Position numbers and translations under genes: made by a program. Below are positions 17,223-27,829 of a DNA stretch of 43,883 nucleotides, in pieces (the first letter of the stretch is position 1; every line of letters begins with the position of its first letter). The stretch comes from Alphaproteobacteria bacterium (GTDB lineage: Bacteria; Pseudomonadota; Alphaproteobacteria; Rhizobiales; Beijerinckiaceae): positions 1-43,883 of the forward strand of contig JAPOIA010000004.1 of NCBI GenBank assembly GCA_029979185.1. The letters are read 5' to 3'. A model generated the notes under the pieces. It ran no database searches. It saw nothing but the letters and a program-made list of their open reading frames with translations, and was not told the origin of the DNA.

Positions 17223-17549
17223 TTACCCTTTTTTGCGGGCAGCCTGTTCTGCGCGGTCGGCCATGCGCTTGATCATTTCCTTGGTCAGCGCACCGGTGCG
17301 CCTGGCTTCCTTGCGTGCGTAGAGACCTTCGGGCTTGTCAGGCTCCGACGCCGCGGTCTCTTCTTCCGTAGCGGTCAGCGCCTGGATGGCGCGGCCCGAA
17401 GTCGTTTCGGCGGCGTAATCATGGAAAACGGAATCGGGATCCCATAGCGCCGCCTCGCGCGCGGTTTCTTCCCTGTCCTTATCCTTATCCTTTCCGGCCA
17501 CGACGTCCTTCTTCCGGCTTTCATCTTCAATTCGCGGTTTATCGGTCAT
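17223..17549 (-). CDS. charged protein of unknown function
   Basis: This 108-residue protein is very hydrophilic, with a KDKDKDRE stretch near residue 20, an acidic middle and a basic C-terminal helix (LTKEMIKRMADRAEQAARKKG). No membrane segment or signal peptide is present. The start overlaps the last 11 bp of the GNAT gene, reading ATGACCGATAA in two frames, so it is probably translated by coupling. A longer frame reaching 17681 overlaps the GNAT gene fully and is rejected. No family is recognised; it looks like a disordered or nucleic-acid-interacting protein, which is a guess. Confidence 0.65.
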   Translation of the reverse strand: MTDKPRIEDESRKKDVVAGKDKDKDREETAREAALWDPDSVFHDYAAETTSGRAIQALTATEEETAASEPDKPEGLYARKEARRTGALTKEMIKRMADRAEQAARKKG

Positions 17550-18027
17550 TCGGGCTTTGCCCGTCAAGTCCGGGGAAACCCGCAAGATTTCGCAAAGCCT
17601 GCCCGGAAATCGCATAGGCACACGCTTGCACAGACCGTTCGGAAAAGCCCAGTGATGTATAGAAGCTGTTTGCTCCATCATTCGTCAACGCTGCCGAAAG
17701 GGTTATTGCAGCGCATCCGCCTGCGAGTGCTTCGCTGGCAAGATGTTCCATGAATTTGCGGCCGAGGCCCAATCGGCGGAACTGCGGCTTCACGAACATC
17801 AGGTCCAGATGCCGGATGCGCAAGCCGCGCAGCAGGTTCGGCCAGTCGTAAGTCATGGCGCTTCCGACCGGGAGGCCGTTGACAATGGCCAGGTGAATTT
17901 GTCCGATTGCGCTTTCGCCATGGCAGTATCGCGCGACAGATTCTGTCGTTGCAACATGGTTGTCGCCATGGAAAGACATCAGTGCCGTGATCATGTCCGC
18001 GGCGCTCGCGCATTCGCAATTCAGCAT
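17539..18027 (-). CDS. GNAT-family N-acetyltransferase
   Basis: This 162-residue acetyltransferase fold has the acetyl-CoA pyrophosphate-binding motif A, RRLGLGR at 84-90, preceded by the strand LDLMFVKPQF. The C-terminal part ANSFYTSLGFSERS gives the usual motif B tyrosine and the LGF strand. GNAT enzymes acetylate amines on small molecules or proteins; the substrate cannot be read from the sequence. It is divergent from fumarase, 246 bp apart, and overlaps the charged protein gene downstream by 11 bp. Confidence 0.85.
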   Translation of the reverse strand: MLNCECASAADMITALMSFHGDNHVATTESVARYCHGESAIGQIHLAIVNGLPVGSAMTYDWPNLLRGLRIRHLDLMFVKPQFRRLGLGRKFMEHLASEALAGGCAAITLSAALTNDGANSFYTSLGFSERSVQACAYAISGQALRNLAGFPGLDGQSPNDR

Positions 18028-18273
18028 CGGTCGAAAAGTGAATTCAGGGCAGGTGGCGTCTTCTGGTGCGATGCTCGGCTTCGAGGGCGTGGCTTTTTCT
18101 CCACGAGGGCAGTTGCGGCAATACTCTTTCAGAAGTTGTCAGGCTGCAGTGCCCTGTCGCACAGGTCCGGCATAGCCGGAGGCAGGCGAAAATAGGCGGC
18201 AACGGCTTGGAAAGTGCTGCGCTTGGGCGTAGAAGCGGGCATTCGGAATTTACCGCAACAGCGAGAGACCGCC

Positions 18274-19890
<1,617 letters not shown>

Positions 19891-19925
19891 GGAAGCAAAG
19901 CGGTCGGCAAGAGTGGAAGCCGAAG

Positions 19926-20981
19926 ATGAAAAGTTATCAGACAGGCTTGCTCCATCACCGGCCGGACAAGTCTTCTCCTGGTTACACGATCATCGCGCCG
20001 ATGCGGCACGAGTCCAGTTACATCGTGAACATGGAAGGCGAGGTCGTTCATGAATGGAAGCTGCCGGGCCCCTTGGGGTCCAAGGCTTTCCTGCTACCCA
20101 ACGGCAACCTGCTGTGTTCCGTCGTAACGGCGGATGGCATTCCCATTCCCGGCGCGAAAGGCGGCCGCATTCTCGAACTGGGTTGGGATGGCAATATCGT
20201 CTGGGAGCATATCGATCACAGCCAGCACCACGACATTGTCCGGCTCGACAACGGCAACACGTTGTACCTGTCGCGGGAAGTCTTGAGCGACGAGGATGCG
20301 GCGAAAGTGATCGGGGGGCTTCCGGGAACGGAAATAAAGGGCAAGATATTCGGCGATGTAGCCCGCGAAGTGAATGTGGATGGAGAGCTTGTCTGGGAGT
20401 TGTATTTCAAGGATGCCGATTTCGAGACGTTTCCGCTGGCGTCGGATTGCCATCGCGGTGAATGGGCCCATGCGAATTCAATAGCCGCCACCTTGGATGG
20501 CGATGTTCTGGTGAGCTTCCGGCATCTCGACACGATCATGATAGTCGGACGCGAAACGAAAGAGATAGTCTGGCACATGCGGGACCAGACCTGGGGTCAT
20601 CAGCACAATGCCGAAATGTTACCCAATGGAAACATAACGCTCTTTGCAAACGGCATGAACAACCTGCATCAGCCTTTGCACTCGCGTGCGCTGGAAATTG
20701 AACCCAAGTCCGGCAAGATCGTCTGGCAATACATGGACCCGCAACGGTGGACCTTTTTCAGTCCCGTCATGAGCGGGATACAGCGGCTGGAGAACGGCAA
20801 TTCGCTGATTTGCGAAGCGCTTAGCGGACGGGTGTTCGAGGTGGATGGCGCGGGGAAGATCGTGTGGGACTATATCGTTCCGATGCATCATCCCAATCCG
20901 GTGGTGCATGGTTCCAGCAACATCCTGTTCCGGGCCTATCGCTACGCGCCGGATTCAGCGGAAATTGCTGGGAGGCTTTAG
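19926..20981 (+). CDS. arylsulfotransferase-like beta-propeller protein
   Basis: This 351-residue protein looks like the ASST/arylsulfotransferase superfamily. It has repeated blade-like units with LPNGN(L/I/T), (G)EVVHEW, GNIVWEH, GKIVWQY and GKIVWDY patterns, and histidine-rich turns (HSQHHD, GHQHNAEM, MHHPNP) that match the positions where ASST carries its catalytic His. Classical ASST enzymes are periplasmic; this one has no signal peptide, so it is probably cytosolic, and sulfate transfer is uncertain. It lies 35 bp after fumarase in the same direction. No strong RBS is seen. Confidence 0.75.
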   Translation: MKSYQTGLLHHRPDKSSPGYTIIAPMRHESSYIVNMEGEVVHEWKLPGPLGSKAFLLPNGNLLCSVVTADGIPIPGAKGGRILELGWDGNIVWEHIDHSQHHDIVRLDNGNTLYLSREVLSDEDAAKVIGGLPGTEIKGKIFGDVAREVNVDGELVWELYFKDADFETFPLASDCHRGEWAHANSIAATLDGDVLVSFRHLDTIMIVGRETKEIVWHMRDQTWGHQHNAEMLPNGNITLFANGMNNLHQPLHSRALEIEPKSGKIVWQYMDPQRWTFFSPVMSGIQRLENGNSLICEALSGRVFEVDGAGKIVWDYIVPMHHPNPVVHGSSNILFRAYRYAPDSAEIAGRL

Positions 20982-21087
20982 GCTTATATCACTATAGTGT
21001 TTCTGGTTTGATGAGGCGCTCCAGCGGACCGATTGGTGCAGTGATTTTCCTTCAAATAGTTGAACCCGATTCATACTAGGACTGATT

Positions 21088-22451
21088 ATGAGCAATGACG
21101 AATTATTTATTCCCCCTTACGTCGAAGCGCCGGAACAGATCCGGTTATCTCCCGGACTACTGAAAGCAGCTATCAACAATACGATAAGCACATGGCCGAA
21201 ATCGCTCTACGAGACCGGTTTCTACAAGCCGCCTGGAACGCGTGTCCTGTTGACCTGCGATGAGGGAGCGATCGAACAGATGCTGTTGCGCGAAGCCGAC
21301 AGGTTCCCGCAATCGAACCTGACGTTGCGGATATTGTCGCCTGTCTGGCGCGGCGGGCTTGCCGCACAAAGCGGCCATGCATGGCGCTGGCAAAGGCGCG
21401 CCATGGCGCCGGCCTTCACGCCTGCCGCCGTAGAGCCGGTCATAGCCCCGGCCGTCCGGTCGGCGCGCAAACTGGCGGTACGCATGCAGGATGATGGAGT
21501 GCCGGTGGACGTTTTTGCGGCCGCCGCCGATGCCGTTACAGATGTGGTGTTCGATACATTTCTTGGAGCTGCTTCCGCCGAAGGTAGGAAGCGTTTCAAC
21601 GCGGCGGGGATCGAACTTACCCGGCAGATGGGCAAGCTCAACCCGGCAGATATTTTCAATCTTCCGAACTGGACCCGGCCCTCGCTGGGCATGACTGCGC
21701 GCGGCCCGGCAGACGATCTTCACGCGCTTGTCGCGGAACTTCTTACTGATGAAACGCTTGCCGACAAACAGTCGGGCCAGTTGCATCTGCTGCGCATGCT
21801 TGCTTCTGCTGTTGATCCGGAAACTGGTACAGCAATGAACCCGGTGCGCCTGCGCGAAAATATTGTTGGCGCACTGGCGGCAGGGAGGGAAACCACGGCG
21901 CTTGCGCTGGCGTGGACGCTCTGGCTTGTGGCCCGTCATCGCCCGACGCGCGAAAGACTGGCGTTGGAGGCAGCGGCGCTGCCCGCAGAGGAAGAACTGA
22001 CGGCCGAGACATTGCGTTCCGCACCGTTCAGCCTGCAGGTTATTCGTGAGGCGATGCGGCTTTACCCGCCCGCCCCGCAGATCGCGCGAACCGCAGCCGA
22101 AGCAGTCAACCTGGCCGGCCACGAATTGCGCAAGGGCGATCAGGTCGTCATTGCAGCCTACGCCTTGCATCGCCGCGAAGACTATTGCCCGATCCGCACG
22201 CCTTCGATCCGGACCGCTTTTCAGCAGAGCGATACAATGCACGGGCTTCCCGCCTGCGTTACCTGTCGTTCGGCGGCGGGCCGCGCATCTACCTCGGCAT
22301 GGCCTTCGCGCTTGTGGAAATGCAGGCGATGCTCGTGACTATAATGCGAACAGGCTCACCGGTGGTGAGTCCCGGGCATGACATTTTGGACTTCGAAGTT
22401 GGAGCAACCTTGCGACCAAGGAACGGCCTGTTCGTTGCGCTGGACAGTTGA
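21088..22451 (+). pseudogene. cytochrome P450, frameshifted and lacking the heme-ligand Cys
   Basis: This is a P450 of about 455 residues in two frames. The first frame (21088-22338) keeps the C-helix WRWQRR, the I-helix AAGRETT (264-270) and the ExxR EAMR (321-324). It shifts after HRREDY (366), near 22187. The second frame continues PDPHAFDPDRFSAERY and ends LFVALDS at 22451. One extra G (TATTGGCCC instead of TATTGCCC) would restore the usual DYWPDPHAFDPDRF. The heme-binding loop reads FGGGPRIYLGMAFA: the axial ligand Cys is Tyr (TAC at 22290-22292). Two independent lesions indicate a genuine pseudogene. It lies 106 bp after the ASST-like gene. Confidence 0.9.
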
Positions 22452-22476
22452 TGCTGCCTAATAGAGCCCGCCACCC

Positions 22477-23205
22477 TCAGGCGGCGGAGGTTTTCGGCTT
22501 GGTCGGCAGGACGATCACCTTCGTCTTCACCGGCGTTTTGTTGTACAGGTCCATCATGTCCTGTGTGAGCAGGCCGGTGCAGCCGCTCGTGATGCCCTTG
22601 CCGATCGTATCGGGGAAGATGGTGCTGTAGATCGTGTACAGCGTGTACCGTCCGTTCTGGTATAGGTAGAGCACGCGGGCGCCGAGCGGATTGTCGAGGC
22701 CGCCCGGCATGCCCTTGGCGTATTTGGCCGCTTCCGGCTGTCGTGCGATCATTTCCTTCGGCGGGGTCCAGGTCGGCCATACGCCCTTACGGCCGACATA
22801 GGCCTCGCCGCTCCATTTGAATCCGTCGCGGCCGACATTGGCCCCATAGCGGGTCGCCCAGCCTTTGCCCTCGATGCGATAGACGAAGAAGTTGCCGGGA
22901 TCGATGATGATCGTGCCGGGTGCTTCCGCGCTCTCGTAACGGACTTTCTGACGGTAGTATTTCGGGTCGACCTTCTTGTAATCGGCTGCCGGAATCTTGA
23001 ACTTGTCGTCGTCAATCGAGGCGTACATCTGCGACAGCTGTGCATCGCTCAGCCCGGATGCGGTGCAACCCCCCAGTGCGATCGCGCCGAGACTTGCAGC
23101 AGAGCCAAGCAAAAGCGACCGGCGGTCCAGAAGCTTTCGGTGAAGTTCAGATGTGGTGACGCCTTCGATTGCGCCGGAACCGGTGCTGTCTCCCTTGATG
23201 ATCAT
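22477..23205 (-). CDS. L,D-transpeptidase (YkuD) homologue with altered active site
   Basis: This encodes 242 residues. A twin-arginine RR (28-29) followed by LLLGSAASLGAIALGGC gives a Tat-like signal with a lipobox at C47, so it is a probable lipoprotein. The YkuD domain spans about 95-235. The nucleophile Cys is C209 in ITSGCTG. The usual upstream HGT is YST (Y193) and the usual GCxR is GCTG (G211), so the catalytic His and the conserved Arg are both missing. Family L,D-transpeptidases make 3-3 peptidoglycan crosslinks or attach lipoproteins to the wall; this one may be inactive, divergent or act as a binder. Convergent with the P450 pseudogene. Confidence 0.85.
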   Translation of the reverse strand: MIIKGDSTGSGAIEGVTTSELHRKLLDRRSLLLGSAASLGAIALGGCTASGLSDAQLSQMYASIDDDKFKIPAADYKKVDPKYYRQKVRYESAEAPGTIIIDPGNFFVYRIEGKGWATRYGANVGRDGFKWSGEAYVGRKGVWPTWTPPKEMIARQPEAAKYAKGMPGGLDNPLGARVLYLYQNGRYTLYTIYSTIFPDTIGKGITSGCTGLLTQDMMDLYNKTPVKTKVIVLPTKPKTSAA

Positions 23206-23385
23206 GACTTGCCATTCTCCTGTCGTAATGCCCGACCGGATGATACTCCGGCATACAAACTGAACGCCCCTGCCATACGCTCCTGCGGGGTGACTTTGCC
23301 TCCGGTTGGTCCGCTTGGCAAGCTTGGCGAACTGCGCGGTCCGGTATTTTGCTCTGGCTAGCCTGTTGCCCTGACGGAATGAGGC

Positions 23386-23718
23386 TCACCGTTGCTTTCG
23401 TTTGCCCATCGGCATCACCGTGCGCACCCTGCCGCCGGAGCGATAGATCCGGATGCCGTTGACAGAACCTGAGTGCACGCGCTTGCGACCATATTCCCTA
23501 GCTGAATTGCGGATTTTTCCCTTCGGCGCACGATATGCCTTACCCGACCGCGATGCGCCACGCTTCGGGCCGAAGGATGCGAGGCACCTGTTGTAGGCGT
23601 CGCCGTCCTGGACTTTTTCGCAGTCGTTGATCGCACGCGGCTTCGCCGTGGCGGGCGTTGCTGCGAGCAATGCTGCAGCTATTGCGGCAAGGGTCAAATA
23701 TCGGGAGGAAAGTTTCAT
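23386..23718 (-). CDS. small basic exported protein, unknown function
   Basis: This encodes 110 residues from the ATG at 23718. A signal peptide ends TPATA before KPRAIND. The mature part has two cysteines about 12 apart (DCEKVQDGDAYNRC) and a Lys/Arg/Gly-rich, very basic remainder. An alternative ATG at 23742 overlaps the lrgB stop (ATGA), which would couple the two genes; it adds eight residues before the signal peptide. No family is recognised. It could interact with the cell wall or nucleic acids through its charge, which is a guess. Confidence 0.65.
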   Translation of the reverse strand: MKLSSRYLTLAAIAAALLAATPATAKPRAINDCEKVQDGDAYNRCLASFGPKRGASRSGKAYRAPKGKIRNSAREYGRKRVHSGSVNGIRIYRSGGRVRTVMPMGKRKQR

Positions 23719-23738
23719 CAGGTTCGAAATATCCGGTG

Positions 23739-24467
23739 TCATCGTCCCAGCAGATAACCCAGAACCGGGGGCACGATTATGGCGGTCATCAGTGCGTTGA
23801 GCGCCAATGCTATGGCGGCAAATGTACCTGCGACGGAATTGACCTGAAAGGCACGCGCGGTGCCGATACCGTGCGAAGCGAGCCCGGCGGCGAAACCGCG
23901 CGCCCGCCAGTCGCGGATGCCGAACAGCGTCAGCAGCGGCGTCACGATGATGGCGCCGAATATCCCGGTCAGGATCACCAGCACGGCAGCCAGCGCGGCG
24001 TCACCGCCCAGTTCGCTGGCGATGCCCATGGCCACGCCCGCGGTGACGGACTTCGGAGCGATGGAAGCAATAATGGTTTGTGGCACGCCGAACAGTTTGA
24101 CGATGGTAACTGCCGATACGAGCGCTGTCAGCGACCCGGCCACAAGAGCCGCCAGCATCGGCGCAATCGCGCGGGCGACGACCCGGCGGTTCTGGTACAG
24201 CGGCAGGGCGAGCGCCACGGTCGCCGGGCCAAGCATGAAGTGAACGAATTGCGCGCCTTCGAAATAGGTCTTGTAGGGCGTGCCGCTGAGCGCCAGCAAA
24301 AGGGCAATCATCCAGACCGCGTGCAGCACCGGATTGGCGAGCGGATGCCGGCCTGTTGCGGCTGAGAACCGGTCGGCAACGGCATAGGCGATCAGCGTCA
24401 CCGAGAGCCACAACAGCGGCGTGCGCGACAGGTAAACCCATAGCGAAAAGAAATTGTCGCCGCTCAT
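23739..24467 (-). CDS. lrgB: LrgB/YohK-family membrane protein
   Basis: This 242-residue protein has about six to seven hydrophobic segments and the LrgB motifs LPLYQNRR, PKSVTAGVAMGIA and ASHGIGTARAFQ. LrgB acts with LrgA in a pair related to holin/antiholin systems; some members transport glycolate or pyruvate. Its ATG overlaps the lrgA stop by 4 bp. The pair is followed by a small exported protein and precedes an L,D-transpeptidase homologue, a context consistent with the cell envelope but not proof of a wall-lysis role. Confidence 0.88.
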   Translation of the reverse strand: MSGDNFFSLWVYLSRTPLLWLSVTLIAYAVADRFSAATGRHPLANPVLHAVWMIALLLALSGTPYKTYFEGAQFVHFMLGPATVALALPLYQNRRVVARAIAPMLAALVAGSLTALVSAVTIVKLFGVPQTIIASIAPKSVTAGVAMGIASELGGDAALAAVLVILTGIFGAIIVTPLLTLFGIRDWRARGFAAGLASHGIGTARAFQVNSVAGTFAAIALALNALMTAIIVPPVLGYLLGR

Positions 24468-24862
24468 TGCATGTCCTCACCGGTCTGCGGCTCGGCATTC
24501 GTCAGCGAAGCAACGAAGCGAAAGACAAAAGCTGTTACGAGAAGGCCGAGAATTGTCGAGACGACGAGGGCCAGCGCCAGCGCCAGTCCGTGCGTGCGCA
24601 GTACCTGCAGGTTCTGGATGACACCGACCCCGGCGGGAACGAACAGCAGGGATAGGTTGGCAAGCAGCATATTCGCGGCATTGTCGAGCGAGCCGTCGTT
24701 GATCTCGCGCGGCAAGACAGGTTTTGCCTTGTCGCGCAGGAACAGCAGCGCCAGTAGCAATGTCGCACCAAGCACCGGACCCGGCACCGGCACGCCCAGC
24801 CCGCGGGCAAGACCTTCGCCGGCGAGCTGGCACAGCAGCAGGGTTGCGATAGCGATGACCAT
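24464..24862 (-). CDS. lrgA: CidA/LrgA-family membrane protein
   Basis: This 132-residue protein has four hydrophobic segments and the family signature VPGPVLGATLLLALL near the N-terminus, with FVPAGVGVIQ in the middle. CidA/LrgA proteins are holin-like and are usually encoded just before LrgB, as here with a 4-bp overlap. AAGGA lies about 10 bases before the ATG. pheT ends upstream at 24903 on the same strand, 40 bp away, so read-through from the pheST operon is possible. Confidence 0.88.
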   Translation of the reverse strand: MVIAIATLLLCQLAGEGLARGLGVPVPGPVLGATLLLALLFLRDKAKPVLPREINDGSLDNAANMLLANLSLLFVPAGVGVIQNLQVLRTHGLALALALVVSTILGLLVTAFVFRFVASLTNAEPQTGEDMQ

Positions 24863-24902
24863 GACAAGGCGTCCTTACGTGGCGCCCGAAGCGTGTTACG
24901 CG

Positions 24903-27326
24903 CTACCCGCGCAGCGTCGCGCCGGTTTTCTTTGTCACTTCGGCGACGATCTTTCCGGCGACGGCCTCGATCTCGGCATCAGTCAGTGTCTTTTCGCGCG
25001 GCTGCAGCGTCACGGAGATCGCCACCGACTTCTTGCCCTCGGGAATGCCGGTGCCTTCGTAGATATCGAAAACGTTCACTCCGGCCAACAGGCTGCGTTC
25101 CGCCGATTGCGCGGCGCGCAGAATGTCGGCGGCGTTGACGCTGCGGTCGACAATGAAGGCGAAGTCGCGTTCAAGCGCCATGAACTCGGACATGTCGAGC
25201 TTCGGCTTTACCTTGGTCGGCTTGGCGCGCGGCGCTGGTACGGCATCGAGGATGATTTCAAAGCCGCAAACCGGTACGTCGATGTCGAAGGCTTCCAGCA
25301 CGGCGGGATGCAGTTCGCCGAAATGGCCGATAATGTTCTTCGGGCCGAACTGCAGGGTGCCGCTGCGGCCCGGATGCAGCCAGGACGGGCCGCCGGGTAC
25401 GACAGCCATGCCCTGCGCGGCAACGCCGAGCGCGCCGAGCATCGCCATGGCGTCGGTCTTGGCGTCGAATACGTCGATGGATTTCGACGCGCCAGCCCAA
25501 TGGCGGCCGGAGCCTGCCAGTTTTGCTGTGCCGGAGCGGACGGCGGCTGCGGCCTGGCGCTGGTCGCGCTCGCCTGCGCCAAGGAATATCTGGCCGACTT
25601 CGAACAGGCCGACATCGCGATAGCCGCGGTCGGCATTGCGGCCAACGGCTGCCACGAGACCGGGCATCAGGCTGGGGCGCATGTCGGACAGGTCCGAAGC
25701 GATCGGATTGGCCAGTGCCAGCTCCGGCTTGCCGCCGCCGAACATCTCTGCGCGGTCCTTTGAAATGAACGACCAGTTGACCGCTTCGACAAGGCCCTGT
25801 GCCGCCAGCGCGCGGCGTGCCTGGCTGGTACGCCGCTGCAGGACGGTCAGGATCGGTTTGGCGACGGTCGCCTCCATACGCGCCAGCGGTACGGATGCGA
25901 CGCGGTCGACGCCGGCTATACGGACGACTTCTTCAACGAGATCGGCCTTGCCTTCGACGTCTGGCCGCCATGTCGGCACGGTGACGGCGACATTGTTCCC
26001 TGTTCCTTCCACGGTGAAACCGAGCTTCTGCAGGGTTTCGATCTTTTCCTCGCGTGGCAGTTCGAGGCCGGTAAGCCGTTCCACTTCGCCAAGGGGGAAT
26101 TCGATCCTGTTGACCGGGTTCGGGACTTCTCCGGCGACGATCAGTTCGGAAGGCTCGCCACCGCACAGGTCCATCACCAGATGGGTAGCGAGTTCCGCGC
26201 CCGGCACACAGAAGGCCGGATCGATGCCGCGCTCGAAGCGATAGCGCGCATCGGTGATGATGCCGAGATCGCGGCCCGAACGGGCAATGTTCATCGGATC
26301 CCACAGCGCTGATTCGATCAGCACATCTTTCGTGCTTTCGTCGCAGCCGGATTCCTCGCCGCCCATGATGCCGGCGATGGATTCAACGCCCTTGTCGTCG
26401 GCGATGACGACAGTTTCGGATGCGAGCTCATAGGTCTTGCCGTCGAGCGCCAGAATCTTCTCGCCATCCTTCGCGCGGCGCACGACGAGATTGCCCGTAA
26501 CTTTCGCGGCATCGAAGACATGCAGCGGGCGGCCGCGGTCGAAGGTGACGTAGTTGGTGATGTCGACCAGCGCGTTTATGGGGCGCAGGCCGATGGCGCG
26601 CAGGCGCTTCTGCATCCATTCGGGCGAGGTGCTGTTGGTCACGCCGCGCACCATGCGCAGGGCGAAGGCCGGGGCGAGATGCTTGTCCTCGTCGGCGAAA
26701 TCGAGCGTCACGGAAACCGGGCAGGGGAACTTGCCCTCCGACGGTTTGATTGCATGGCCCTTCAGCTTGCCGATGCCGGCGGAAGCCAGGTCGCGGGCGA
26801 TGCCGTGGACGCCAGTTGCATCCGGGCGGTTGGGGGTAAGGCCGATCTCGATGACAGGATCGGAGAGTTTGGCGAATTCGACATAGATCTCGCCGACCGG
26901 CGCATCTTCCGGCAGGTCGAGAATGCCGTCATGGTCGTCGGATAGTTGCATCTCCGCGCCGGAACAAAGCATGCCATTGGACTCGACGCCGCGGATAACG
27001 CCCTTGCCCAGCGTCATGTCCTTGCCGGGGATATAGGTGCCAACCGGCGAAAAGACGCCTTTCATGCCGGTGCGGGCATTCGGTGCGCCGCAGACGACCT
27101 GCACCGGTTCCTTGGCCCCGGTATCGACCATGCAGACGCGAAGTCTATCCGCATCCGGATGCTGTTTCGCCTCGATGACGCGGGCAACGATGAAGTCCTT
27201 CAGCTTCGCTGCCGGATCGTCGACGCTTTCGACCTCAAGGCCGATCTTGGTGAGGGCCTCGCAAATCTCCTCCAGCGAGGCGCTGGTATCGAGATGGTCC
27301 TTGAGCCAGGAGAGGGTGAACTTCAT
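24903..27326 (-). CDS. pheT: phenylalanyl-tRNA synthetase beta chain
   Basis: This 807-residue subunit works with PheS as alpha2beta2 to charge tRNA-Phe. Domains in order: OB-fold tRNA-binding region at about 40-150, B3/B4 editing region in the middle (IMGGEESGC), B5 with [13 protein letters not shown], and the C-terminal FDX-ACB anticodon-binding domain ending GATLRG. Length is normal. Its start ATG (27326) shares bases with the stop codon of the DUF559 gene (ATGA), so translation may depend on that gene. pheS lies beyond the insertion, 503 bp upstream. Confidence 0.97.
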   Translation of the reverse strand: MKFTLSWLKDHLDTSASLEEICEALTKIGLEVESVDDPAAKLKDFIVARVIEAKQHPDADRLRVCMVDTGAKEPVQVVCGAPNARTGMKGVFSPVGTYIPGKDMTLGKGVIRGVESNGMLCSGAEMQLSDDHDGILDLPEDAPVGEIYVEFAKLSDPVIEIGLTPNRPDATGVHGIARDLASAGIGKLKGHAIKPSEGKFPCPVSVTLDFADEDKHLAPAFALRMVRGVTNSTSPEWMQKRLRAIGLRPINALVDITNYVTFDRGRPLHVFDAAKVTGNLVVRRAKDGEKILALDGKTYELASETVVIADDKGVESIAGIMGGEESGCDESTKDVLIESALWDPMNIARSGRDLGIITDARYRFERGIDPAFCVPGAELATHLVMDLCGGEPSELIVAGEVPNPVNRIEFPLGEVERLTGLELPREEKIETLQKLGFTVEGTGNNVAVTVPTWRPDVEGKADLVEEVVRIAGVDRVASVPLARMEATVAKPILTVLQRRTSQARRALAAQGLVEAVNWSFISKDRAEMFGGGKPELALANPIASDLSDMRPSLMPGLVAAVGRNADRGYRDVGLFEVGQIFLGAGERDQRQAAAAVRSGTAKLAGSGRHWAGASKSIDVFDAKTDAMAMLGALGVAAQGMAVVPGGPSWLHPGRSGTLQFGPKNIIGHFGELHPAVLEAFDIDVPVCGFEIILDAVPAPRAKPTKVKPKLDMSEFMALERDFAFIVDRSVNAADILRAAQSAERSLLAGVNVFDIYEGTGIPEGKKSVAISVTLQPREKTLTDAEIEAVAGKIVAEVTKKTGATLRG

Positions 27327-27748
27327 TGTTTTGCTCCATCGAAGCCCTCCCCCCTTGCGGGGGAGGGTTGGGAGGGGGGCGGATGGACGCGACTGCGGGC
27401 GGCCTGCAAAATCAGGCTGGCGACGCGATCGCGGTTGTCGAGAATTTCTTCGTTGGTGAAACGCAGAACCTTGTAGCCGCGCTGAAACAGAAAATTGGAC
27501 CGGCGGCGGTCTGCACTTTCCACGTCAGGATCGTTGTGGTGAACGCCAGCCGCTTCTACGATCAATCTTGCGGAATGGCATACGAAGTCAGCGATGTATG
27601 GAGCTATCGGGGTTTGCCGCCGAAACGACAGACCGTTCAACCGATGCGCGCGCAACATCTGCCACAGGGCTTCTTCAGCCCGTGTCATCCGGCTTCGCAT
27701 CTCTTTCGCGTTGCGTCGTGTTGTTTCCGGTATGGTGCGATGTGGCAT
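27323..27748 (-). CDS. DUF559 nuclease-fold protein between pheS and pheT
   Basis: This encodes 141 residues from the ATG at 27748; a start at 27766 is also possible. It has the DUF559 pattern, a Vsr-like endonuclease fold: [34 protein letters not shown], then [14 protein letters not shown]. The usual metal-ligand Asp in the E-x-D-G motif is Ala here (E65, A67; GCT), though H70 remains, so catalysis may be lost. The last 20 residues ([15 protein letters not shown]...) are encoded by the flanking repeat. The TGA overlaps the pheT start. The gene interrupts pheS-pheT, which normally adjoin, and looks like an inserted cassette. Confidence 0.85.
   Translation of the reverse strand: MPHRTIPETTRRNAKEMRSRMTRAEEALWQMLRAHRLNGLSFRRQTPIAPYIADFVCHSARLIVEAAGVHHNDPDVESADRRRSNFLFQRGYKVLRFTNEEILDNRDRVASLILQAARSRVHPPPSQPSPARGEGFDGAKQ
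27344..27381. repeat. inverted repeat, pheT-side flank of DUF559 cassette
   Basis: This 38-nt unit reads CCCTCCCCCCTT, GCGGGGGAGGG, TT, GGGAGGGGGGCG. Its complement form recurs at 27773-27812 with only a TT/TC and a TT/CCA difference. The unit is itself palindromic (CCCTCCCC...GGGGAGGG). It lies inside the 3' end of the DUF559 gene and encodes its proline/glycine-rich tail. GC-rich CTCCCC/GGGGAG repeats of this kind are common between genes in alphaproteobacteria (family knowledge). Confidence 0.85.
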
Positions 27749-27772
27749 TGAAATCGGGGACGGCATCAAGAT

Positions 27773-27812
27773 CGCCCCCCTCCCTGGCCCTCCCCCGCGA
27801 GGGGGGAGGGAC
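27773..27812. repeat. inverted repeat, pheS-side flank of DUF559 cassette
   Basis: This 40-nt unit is the inverted partner of 27344-27381. The two match throughout except for three small differences. It lies between the pheS stop (27830) and the DUF559 start region (27748-27769), so the pair encloses the gene almost exactly. No target-site duplication was recognised outside the pair. Confidence 0.85.
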
Positions 27813-27829
27813 GTTCAGAACTCTTCACA

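Noticed and set aside
20990-20999. Perfect 10-bp palindrome CACTATAGTG before the P450 pseudogene
   Set aside because: Too short to claim an operator, and no regulator gene lies nearby.
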